Assembly: GCA_002422845.1 (NCBI GenBank)
Contig: DITM01000047.1
Span: 1 to 18,700, forward strand
Direction: 5' to 3'
Source of the DNA: Candidatus Paracaedibacteraceae bacterium UBA6184
Lineage (GTDB): Bacteria; Pseudomonadota; Alphaproteobacteria; UBA6184
Length of the DNA stretch: 18,700 nt
Numbering within the stretch: the stretch's first letter is position 1; each line of letters opens with the position of its first letter. A program made the translations under genes and the position numbers. Below, piece by piece: positions 1-5,807 of this stretch. Under the pieces are notes generated by a model, which was not told where the DNA came from, searched no databases, and saw nothing but the letters and a program-made list of their open reading frames with translations.

Positions 1-90
1 AAAGTGATTTTGAAGTGTCAATTATATTTTTTAACTTTGTTTTGAATTTTTTGATGTGTCGCTATTGCAGTTCGGTTCCTTTTGTAAAAT

Positions 91-400
91 GTGTCGGGAG
101 GTATCGGAGATAAGCTAATGAGTGCAGCGTCACGCTGCCAACCGAAATTTGCGCGGAGTGCCCGCGCCACGTGCCCCGATGGGGCCCTCCTAACAACAAT
201 TTCTCAGAGCGTGTCCTCCCCCCGCCACCACAACGTAATACAATCGGTATCTTTCAAAATAATCGTTTTTGAAAAGGTACACGTCATCGCGAAGATACCA
301 TCCTCGCTCAAACTAGGATATGTTTCGCACAGCGCTGTGCGGACTACATCCAGAATCGGTCTTACGTATCAGATGCAACCACCGTGAAGTGGTATCTGAG
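91..400. other. Gene-less region with many stem-loops, candidate structured RNA
   Basis: The first 526 bases hold no gene I can support, but 91-400 is unusually structured. Hairpins lie at 124-129/133-138, 151-156/162-167, 173-177/181-185, 246-254/291-299 (enclosing 255-259/267-271), 300-304/315-319, 326-333/334-341 and 369-374 with 378-382 / 389-393 with 394-399. Bases 96-101 can pair with 215-220 and 107-110 with 202-205, closing the first three hairpins into one domain. Bases 121-190 are about 70% G+C by hand count, against roughly 40% in nearby genes, as expected for a structured RNA in an AT-rich genome. I looked for and did not find the core motifs of RNase P RNA, SRP RNA or tmRNA. The strand is not settled: a weak minus-strand promoter-like pair (TTGTTA, 18 bp, TATAGA) lies near 425-455. 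Bases 1-90 and 401-526 show nothing else convincing. Confidence 0.4.
326..341. repeat. Perfect 16-bp palindrome
   Basis: CGCACAGC is followed directly by its exact complement GCTGTGCG, with no spacer. It could be a protein-binding dyad, or a stem in the structured region around it. It lies about 190 bp upstream of the dnaG promoter, so it is not an obvious operator for that promoter. Confidence 0.6.
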
Positions 401-526
401 TTTACTTTAATCCGTCCATCTATAGGTGTATCAAATAATCTTTAACAAACTATGAACAGAATAAAGATTTTTGAAACTAATAAAACTACCCTTTCAGGAC
501 ACTGATATACAGCGCAACCTTACCGC

Positions 527-554
527 TTGATTGAATCATGATTTCTGTTATAAT
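527..554 (+). promoter_or_regulatory. Sigma-70 type promoter of dnaG-rpoD
   Basis: A -35-like TTGATT (527-532) and a perfect -10 TATAAT (549-554) are separated by 16 bp. Transcription would start near 561, giving a leader of about 18 nt before the ATG at 579. The promoter overlaps the TTG at 531 that would extend the reading frame, so it also argues for the downstream start. Confidence 0.7.
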
Positions 555-578
555 TACTCATATTTCATTTTTCAGTGC

Positions 579-2327
579 ATGAGCAATTTTTTTTCCGACG
601 ATACATTATCATTAATCAAAGACCGCTTGCCGGTTTCTGAAATTATTAGGCGTCGCATTGTCTTAAAGCAAAAAGGCAAAGACTTCCTTGGGCTGTGTCC
701 TTTTCATGGAGAAAAAAGCCCCTCATTTACCGTTAATGATCAAAAAGGATTTTATCATTGCTTTGGTTGCGGCGTTCATGGTGATATTTTCAAATTTCTA
801 ACTGACTATGAAAAAATGTCCTTTCAAGAGGCCGTTGAACATGCGGCTGGACTTGCAGGGGTCACGCTAACACCTTTAAATCCAAAGCAACAAAAAGCAT
901 TGGCTGAGCGTGATATACTCTTCAACCTATTGGCTGACACGGGCAAGCTATACAATACAACGTTGCTGTCCGATTCAGGAAAATCTTATTATGAGTATCT
1001 GAAGGCTAGAGGCATCACCGATGCTTCCATTCAAAAGTTTCAATTAGGCGTTGCCGCCAAAAGCCATCTTGCTAAGTTTATGACTGCGAACAATATCTCA
1101 TCTGACTTTGCAGAGAAAGCAGGGCTAGTAGCGCGATATGATACTGGAGTTAAAGAAAAGTTTTTCGATCGATTAATGTTTCCCATCTGTGATGACAAAA
1201 GCCGGATCGTTGGGTTTGGGGGACGAACATTAAACAATGACGTGCAACCCAAATATTTAAACTCTGCGGAAAATGCAGTATTTCACAAAGGGTCTTTACT
1301 ATACGGGTTTCACCTTATAGATCATAAAGACTCATCTGCAATCTTAGTTGAAGGATATTTAGATGTCATTGCGATGGTGCAGTCTGGCTTTAAAAATGTG
1401 TTTGCTCCCATGGGAACTGCGGTTACTCAAGACCAAGCCAATAAGCTGTTAAAACATTTCAATAAGATATACGTGTGCTTTGATGGCGATGCGGCCGGAT
1501 TTAAGGCCATGAACCGTGCGGCAGAAGTGTTCCTGCCATTATTACAACCTGGGATTGAATTGTTGTTTGTGAGACTGCCGTTGGATCAGGATCCCCATAA
1601 CATAATTACCACAGGGAATCTTACTGCATTTCAGCAAAAGTTAAATGCTCCGTTAGGGTTAATTGAATTTTTAATGACCTATGAATCCGTACAAACCCCA
1701 GGAACTCATCCGGCGGCCTTGGCATTACAGCGCAAACATATTTTAGATAGTATTGAGACCATCCAAGATTCGTTTCTAAAGTCACTGTATAGAGATGAGA
1801 CATACACACTGTTTCAAAACAAACGAAAGTCAAAGCAACCTCAACCCATGGGAAAGCTTCCCAAAACTGTTTCGATACAAGAGGTTTATGAGATCGTTTT
1901 ATTAAAAGCATTCATGCTGTGCCCCGCTTTGTATAAGGATTTTATGGATCAATTACACGTATATCCATTAAGCTTAGAAACTCAAAAAATATTAAGTGTT
2001 ATAGAAAATTATATTTTTTTAGGAGAGGCACTTGAGTTTTTGTCAATTGTTCCCTATATTAAGCTGCACCTACCAATGTTAAACATCGATCATATATTAA
2101 GTGACACATTTCATGTTCACGCACCGTTCTTAAATGAACCCATCGATGAGACTAACATTCGAAATGGAATTGAGCGTATAGTGGGGCAATTTAATGATAG
2201 CACCTCTTTAGAAACGCACATTAAAGAAGCACAAGAACGCTTTAAACAGTCTCAGAGCCAAGTAGATTGGGATCGTTTAAAAATGTTAATGGCTCAAAAA
2301 CAACATCGTAACGATGATGAACAATGA
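579..2327 (+). CDS. dnaG: DNA primase DnaG
   Basis: DnaG makes the short RNA primers for lagging-strand synthesis and is recruited by the replicative helicase DnaB. The 582-residue product is close to the usual length (E. coli 581). The N-terminal CHC2 zinc-binding domain is clear, with probable ligands C40, H43, C61 and C64 (CPFHGEKSPSF, then HCFGCGVHGD). The central Toprim domain carries EGYLDV with the catalytic glutamate near residue 258, and the DGD acidic pair at D302 and D304. The C-terminal helicase-binding part is more divergent, as usual. The frame is open from a TTG at 531, but that would add 16 residues with no family match and place the start inside the promoter, so I chose ATG 579. 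No clear Shine-Dalgarno sequence precedes it. rpoD follows after 32 bp, an arrangement typical of alphaproteobacteria. Confidence 0.97.
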   Translation: MSNFFSDDTLSLIKDRLPVSEIIRRRIVLKQKGKDFLGLCPFHGEKSPSFTVNDQKGFYHCFGCGVHGDIFKFLTDYEKMSFQEAVEHAAGLAGVTLTPLNPKQQKALAERDILFNLLADTGKLYNTTLLSDSGKSYYEYLKARGITDASIQKFQLGVAAKSHLAKFMTANNISSDFAEKAGLVARYDTGVKEKFFDRLMFPICDDKSRIVGFGGRTLNNDVQPKYLNSAENAVFHKGSLLYGFHLIDHKDSSAILVEGYLDVIAMVQSGFKNVFAPMGTAVTQDQANKLLKHFNKIYVCFDGDAAGFKAMNRAAEVFLPLLQPGIELLFVRLPLDQDPHNIITTGNLTAFQQKLNAPLGLIEFLMTYESVQTPGTHPAALALQRKHILDSIETIQDSFLKSLYRDETYTLFQNKRKSKQPQPMGKLPKTVSIQEVYEIVLLKAFMLCPALYKDFMDQLHVYPLSLETQKILSVIENYIFLGEALEFLSIVPYIKLHLPMLNIDHILSDTFHVHAPFLNEPIDETNIRNGIERIVGQFNDSTSLETHIKEAQERFKQSQSQVDWDRLKMLMAQKQHRNDDEQ

Positions 2328-2359
2328 GCCCATTTATCTAATATTGAAAGGAAGTAGCC

Positions 2360-4270
2360 ATGTCTGATGAAGCATTAGATCTATTTGATCACCCCCGCGT
2401 AAGAAAGTTAGTTCAACTTGCGCAAGAGCAAGGCTATATGACGTATAACGAAATCAATGATGCCTTTGATGAAGAAGAAATTCCAGCTTCATTTATCGAA
2501 GAACTGTTAATTTATTTAGAAGATGCCGGCGTTAAGCTGATCGATGCAAAGTTCGACCCTGATATTGAAGAGGAAGAAGAAGAAATCGTTCCGACTCCTG
2601 CAGCCCTTAATATATTAGATAGCTTTGCTGATGCTGTTGACGAAGATGACACCGTTGAACCTGTCGACGTAATTCCCGCGAGTGAGGAAGCAAGAACGGA
2701 TGACCCGGTACGGTTATACTTGCGTGAAATGGGCAGCGTTGAACTTTTGTCTCGTGAAGGTGAAGTTGAACTTGCAAAACGCATCGAAGAAGGCAAAGCC
2801 TTAATGATTAAGTCATTATTCTTAAGCCCATTGACATTCGACGCGATTCGCGAATGGTATGATTTTCTTCAAAAAGGTGATCTGCTTTTAAGAGACGTTA
2901 TCGCCCTTGAGGCATATCGCGAACCCGAACAAAATTTTGAAGAAGAGGCCGATGATGTTGACGCTGATATAGAAGCAGACACTTCTAAACCCACCGAAGA
3001 AACTGAAGAAACGTCTGAAACTGAAGAAGCAGAGGAATCAACTGTCGACAATGAAACGTCGATCGCTGAACTTGAAGAAAGTTTATTACCCGCGGTATTA
3101 GAGTCATTTAGCCGAATTCTAGCCCTGCATGATAAACTAGAAACATATCGCAAGAAAAACGATGCAAAGAAACTTGAACAAGTTCAAGAAGAAGTCTATC
3201 AACTAACGCAATCAATTCATTTGAACCATCATTGCATTCATGAATTAACGGCACAATTATATGGATTGAATACTGAACTGGTTACCTTAGAACGAGACTT
3301 ATTGCCTATGTCTGAAAAGGTCGGTGTAAAGCGAGATGATTTTATAAAGGCTCACAAAACATATTTTCAAACAACTGAGTGGCAGTATAAAGAAAGCCCT
3401 GCGTGGAACCACTTCTTTACGTCTGCGGCAAGCGCGATAAAACAACTTGATGCGCATGTTAAACATACTCAAGTATCAACGCGCCTTTCGATCAGTGAAT
3501 TTAGAGAAATTGTATTTAACATCCAAAAAGGCGAACGCATTGCAGAACGTGCAAAGAAAGAAATGATTGAAGCAAACCTACGCTTAGTGATTTCGATTGC
3601 AAAAAAATATACCAACCGCGGCTTGCAATTCTTAGATTTAATTCAAGAAGGTAACATCGGATTGATGAAGGCCGTTGATAAATTTGAATACCGCAGAGGA
3701 TACAAGTTTTCGACCTATGCAACATGGTGGATTCGTCAAGCTATCACCCGTTCAATCGCGGATCAAGCTCGTACGATTCGTATTCCAGTACACATGATTG
3801 AAACGATTAACAAATTGCTTCGAACGTCTCGTCAGATGCTAAATGAAATTGGTCGCGAGCCCACCCCTGAAGAATTAGCTGAAAAGCTGATGATTCCAGT
3901 GGAAAAGGTTCGTAAAGTGTTGAAAATTTCTAAAGAACCCATCAGCCTTGAAACTCCTGTGGGTGATGAGGAAGATAGCCACTTGGGCGACTTTATCGAA
4001 GATAAAAATGCGGTGCTTCCAATTGATGCAGCAATTTACGGTAACCTTCGGGATACAACGAACAAGATCCTGTCAACGTTGACGCCTCGCGAAGAACGAG
4101 TATTGCGCATGCGTTTTGGGATCGGTATGAACACCGATCATACGTTGGAAGAAGTCGGTCAACAGTTTAACGTAACCCGAGAACGCATTCGTCAAATCGA
4201 AGCAAAAGCCTTACGTAAACTAAAACATCCGACACGATCCAGAAAGCTGCGTAGCTTTTTAGATCATTAA
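2360..4270 (+). CDS. rpoD: RNA polymerase primary sigma factor RpoD (sigma-70)
   Basis: This is the housekeeping sigma factor, which directs RNA polymerase to most promoters. The 636-residue protein has the full group 1 layout: region 1.1 (about 10-60), region 1.2 (about 112-146, DDPVRLYLREMGSVELLS), a non-conserved insert, region 2 from about residue 402 (ANLRLVISIAKKYTNRGLQF, then FSTYATWWIRQAITRSIADQ), region 3, and region 4 from about 575 to the end with the helix-turn-helix EEVGQQFNVTRERIRQIEAK. Two stretches are strongly acidic: EEEEEE near 70-75, and a Glu/Thr/Ser-rich run near 205-230. The ATG at 2360 has a strong Shine-Dalgarno sequence (AAAGGAAG, 2347-2354). It is co-transcribed with dnaG and ends 12 bases before a terminator. 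It is a little longer than the E. coli protein (613 residues). Confidence 0.98.
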   Translation: MSDEALDLFDHPRVRKLVQLAQEQGYMTYNEINDAFDEEEIPASFIEELLIYLEDAGVKLIDAKFDPDIEEEEEEIVPTPAALNILDSFADAVDEDDTVEPVDVIPASEEARTDDPVRLYLREMGSVELLSREGEVELAKRIEEGKALMIKSLFLSPLTFDAIREWYDFLQKGDLLLRDVIALEAYREPEQNFEEEADDVDADIEADTSKPTEETEETSETEEAEESTVDNETSIAELEESLLPAVLESFSRILALHDKLETYRKKNDAKKLEQVQEEVYQLTQSIHLNHHCIHELTAQLYGLNTELVTLERDLLPMSEKVGVKRDDFIKAHKTYFQTTEWQYKESPAWNHFFTSAASAIKQLDAHVKHTQVSTRLSISEFREIVFNIQKGERIAERAKKEMIEANLRLVISIAKKYTNRGLQFLDLIQEGNIGLMKAVDKFEYRRGYKFSTYATWWIRQAITRSIADQARTIRIPVHMIETINKLLRTSRQMLNEIGREPTPEELAEKLMIPVEKVRKVLKISKEPISLETPVGDEEDSHLGDFIEDKNAVLPIDAAIYGNLRDTTNKILSTLTPREERVLRMRFGIGMNTDHTLEEVGQQFNVTRERIRQIEAKALRKLKHPTRSRKLRSFLDH

Positions 4271-4281
4271 ATTTTATGAAT

Positions 4282-4328
4282 AAAAAAACATCCTCCTTAT
4301 CTTTCTTGATTGGAGGGTGTTTTTTTTA
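4282..4328 (+). terminator. Rho-independent terminator after rpoD
   Basis: The stem ACATCCTCC (4288-4296) pairs with GGAGGGTGT (4312-4320) with one G-U pair, and eight T residues follow (4320-4327). Seven A residues precede the left arm (4282-4288), so the same hairpin could stop transcription arriving on the minus strand. Confidence 0.93.
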
Positions 4329-4368
4329 GATCAATGAACATTTATCAGCTTTCCTTCTAAGGGCGGGA

Positions 4369-4447
4369 AATCGTAGTGAAGCCCACTTCGGCTTCATCTC
4401 GATTGGGTGGGCAATGAAAAGTCATCCGAGCATCTTTTGCGAGGATG
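4369..4447. other. Two further hairpins between rpoD and a convergent gene
   Basis: Hairpin one joins AATCG (4369-4373) and TGAAGCC (4377-4383) to GGCTTCA (4390-4396) and CGATT (4400-4404), with a 3x3 internal loop. An alternative pairing is GCCCAC (4381-4386) with GTGGGC (4407-4412). Hairpin two joins CATCC (4423-4427) and GCA (4430-4432) to TGC (4438-4440) and GGATG (4443-4447). Its internal loop is GA opposite GA when read on the + strand. Read on the minus strand, the second hairpin lies 16 bases past the stop of the convergent gene and is followed by ACTTTTC, so it may be that gene's terminator. A small RNA is the alternative. Confidence 0.45.
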
Positions 4448-4462
4448 TCTATTTATTTAACG

Positions 4463-4885
4463 CTATTCATCAACAGCGTTAGGCGCTTTTAAATCAATAT
4501 TTAAAGGATATCTCCCCACTAATTTACCGCCCAGTTTTACATGCATATCCTTTAGAAATAAACTTACTGGGCTATTGTTAGCTGACCATACATAGCGCAT
4601 GGCTAACCGCATTCCTTCATTGTCTTGAACTGCAGCTTCTATATCTTCTTTAATATGAAATATATGTCGATGTAACAAGTCTTCTAAAACACCGGTTGCA
4701 ACGTAAGCAATTTCTTGTTCATTGTGACATACGCTTAATACCTCGAATACAAATGCCAATCCAGCTTTAGGGTTTATTTGAATTAAATTTTCCGCATAGT
4801 CCACCGCCCAAGCATATTTCTTGAACTGAGAGCGGTAATATTCGATGTATGCATAGGCACACATATCAAGTATATTTTTCGCCAT
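4463..4885 (-). CDS. Small uncharacterised protein, DUF6869-like
   Basis: I do not know the function. The product is about 140 residues with no signal peptide or membrane segment. It is mostly helical in character, with a run VATGVLEDLLHRH followed by MRLAMRYVW, which resembles the DUF6869 family; that match is from memory and is moderate. Translation could start at ATG 4885 or at GTG 4891, two codons earlier. I chose the ATG; GAG at about 11 bases upstream is a weak ribosome-binding site. The gene is convergent with rpoD, sharing hairpins and terminators in the gap, and divergent from the secreted protein gene at 5061. A poor minus-strand -10 (TATAAC, 4916-4921) lies upstream. Base composition is like that of its neighbours. 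Confidence 0.8.
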   Translation of the reverse strand: MAKNILDMCAYAYIEYYRSQFKKYAWAVDYAENLIQINPKAGLAFVFEVLSVCHNEQEIAYVATGVLEDLLHRHIFHIKEDIEAAVQDNEGMRLAMRYVWSANNSPVSLFLKDMHVKLGGKLVGRYPLNIDLKAPNAVDE

Positions 4886-4951
4886 AATCACTATTTCTCA
4901 AATGTCTTTTAATATGTTATAGCCGAACAAACTAAATTATCAGTTAATTTA

Positions 4952-5001
4952 TTTGACAAAAATGTTCGAAAAACCACAAAAAACAAGACTTTTTTGTCAA
5001 A
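4952..5001. repeat. Perfect 11-bp inverted repeat in a divergent intergenic region
   Basis: TTTGACAAAAA (4952-4962) and its exact complement TTTTTGTCAAA (4991-5001) are separated by 28 bases. Each arm contains TTGACA, the -35 consensus, but the two point towards each other and neither has a -10 at the right distance. It may be a regulator-binding site for the divergent genes on either side, or a transcribed hairpin. Confidence 0.5.
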
Positions 5002-5028
5002 ATTAACCTTTTGTTAATATTCTTTAAC

Positions 5029-5034
5029 TATAAT
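5029..5034 (+). promoter_or_regulatory. Probable -10 box for the secreted protein gene
   Basis: A perfect TATAAT lies 26 bases before the ATG at 5061. No good -35 hexamer stands 16-18 bp upstream; TTAACC (5003-5008) is 20 bp away. The promoter may be weak or activator-dependent. The inverted repeat at 4952-5001 is just upstream. Confidence 0.45.
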
Positions 5035-5060
5035 TAAGCTATTCCAAGGAGATCATTGCC

Positions 5061-5576
5061 ATGTACAAAACATTTATCACTGGACTGTCTTTCGGATTAT
5101 TATTGTTAATTCCAACCACTCTTCATGCTTCTAATAGCGCTTCTTTTGATGAGATTCCCTCAGTTTTATCTTTTGGTGAATCTTTAACTAGCCCCGTAAT
5201 CAATTTAGTTTCTGACTCAGCTGACGAAGCTGTCGCCAATCTCAGCCTATTTAGAGCTTATTCAACACTTAGCAAAATGAGCGAGAAAGATCGAAAAAGC
5301 CTGGCAGAGCGACTTCAGTTATCAAAACAAAAAGAGCTTGAACACGCCATTCCAGAAGAACATAAAGATGAAGCGACAAAACAAGAATCTTGTTGTTGGT
5401 TGTTTTGGAGGGGTTGTTTTAGAGTGTCATCAAAAACATTGGGCAGCCTTGCTATAGATATCATTCTAGATTTATCTGACGGAAAATTAGATGGGAAGGG
5501 CCCAAACGGATCTATTAATTATATTAATCATATTGCTGAAATTATCAATGCAACAATCGAAGAAATTCGGACATAA
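5061..5576 (+). CDS. Putative secreted protein of unknown function
   Basis: I do not recognise this 171-residue protein. It starts with a typical Sec signal peptide: a lysine near the N-terminus, a hydrophobic core (FGLLLLIP) and a likely signal peptidase I site after A23 (TLHA, then SN). The rest is mostly soluble, with a charged, lysine- and glutamate-rich middle (about 72-108) that could be helical or coiled coil, then an unusual CCWLFWRGC cluster near residues 110-118, and a hydrophobic C-terminal half. The start is firm: AAGGAGAT (5046-5053) stands seven bases before the ATG. It is a single-gene unit, with its own -10 box upstream and a hairpin at 5599-5622 downstream. It could be periplasmic or exported; nothing in its context tells which. 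Confidence 0.82.
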   Translation: MYKTFITGLSFGLLLLIPTTLHASNSASFDEIPSVLSFGESLTSPVINLVSDSADEAVANLSLFRAYSTLSKMSEKDRKSLAERLQLSKQKELEHAIPEEHKDEATKQESCCWLFWRGCFRVSSKTLGSLAIDIILDLSDGKLDGKGPNGSINYINHIAEIINATIEEIRT

Positions 5577-5598
5577 AAGCAATATTTAAACACTGGAC

Positions 5599-5622
5599 AG
5601 AGAGGGAGAGGCTACCCTCTCT
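5599..5622 (+). other. Perfect 8-bp hairpin downstream of the secreted protein gene
   Basis: AGAGAGGG (5599-5606) pairs with CCCTCTCT (5615-5622) around an 8-base loop, 23 bases after the stop codon. No T tract follows on either strand, so it is a poor rho-independent terminator, but it may protect or end the transcript. Confidence 0.5.
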
Positions 5623-5658
5623 ACGCACGCAGAGCTTAATACGTTTGGATTTTATTTG

Positions 5659-5780
5659 CCGATATCTATAGCTAGATTAATTTAATTTGGGTACAGAAAC
5701 GAGGCGAGACATGTACTAAATGTACATTAGCGACCGAGTGACGCATGCCCAGATTATAAGAATTCAGATATCTATATCGG
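5659..5780. repeat. Imperfect palindromic element, possibly a dispersed repeat
   Basis: The ends are inverted repeats: 5659-5688 and the complement of 5751-5780 match at 21 of 30 positions without gaps, starting with CCGATAT at both ends and continuing into a shared GGG. The centre is a hairpin, ATGTAC (5711-5716) with GTACAT (5722-5727). On either side of it lie the related words CGAGGCGAG and CGACCGAG. No reading frame is present. The form suits a miniature palindromic repeat of the kind scattered through many intracellular alphaproteobacteria. No second copy lies in this window, so the repeat status is inferred. Confidence 0.45.
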
Positions 5781-5807
5781 GAGGAATCCTAAGTTTTGCG
5801 CGGCGCG

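Noticed and set aside
17..22. Minus-strand TTGACA at the left edge as a promoter for a gene outside the window
   Set aside because: A -10 box at 17 bp spacing would lie beyond position 1, so it cannot be checked here.
3..113. Frame open from the left edge on the + strand, as if the end of an upstream gene
   Set aside because: Only about 36 codons, with a translation that has no recognisable C-terminal motif, and it ends inside the structured region.
91..387. A 98-codon GTG-started open frame on the + strand
   Set aside because: It runs through the hairpin-rich region, has no ribosome-binding site, and its Ser/Arg/Pro-rich translation resembles no protein. It is probably chance in GC-rich structured sequence.
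91..400. tmRNA, RNase P RNA or SRP RNA
   Set aside because: No T-arm and no tag frame starting Ala-Asn-Asp for tmRNA, no RNase P conserved core such as GAGGAAAGTCCG, and no SRP loop motif on either strand.
2869..3153. Serine-rich minus-strand frames opposite rpoD (also 2512-2796)
   Set aside because: They are the complement of the Glu/Asp-rich coding stretches of rpoD and have no start signals.
4953..5000. Two TTGACA hexamers as promoters for the divergent orphan genes
   Set aside because: They point towards each other and neither has a -10-like hexamer 16-18 bp away.
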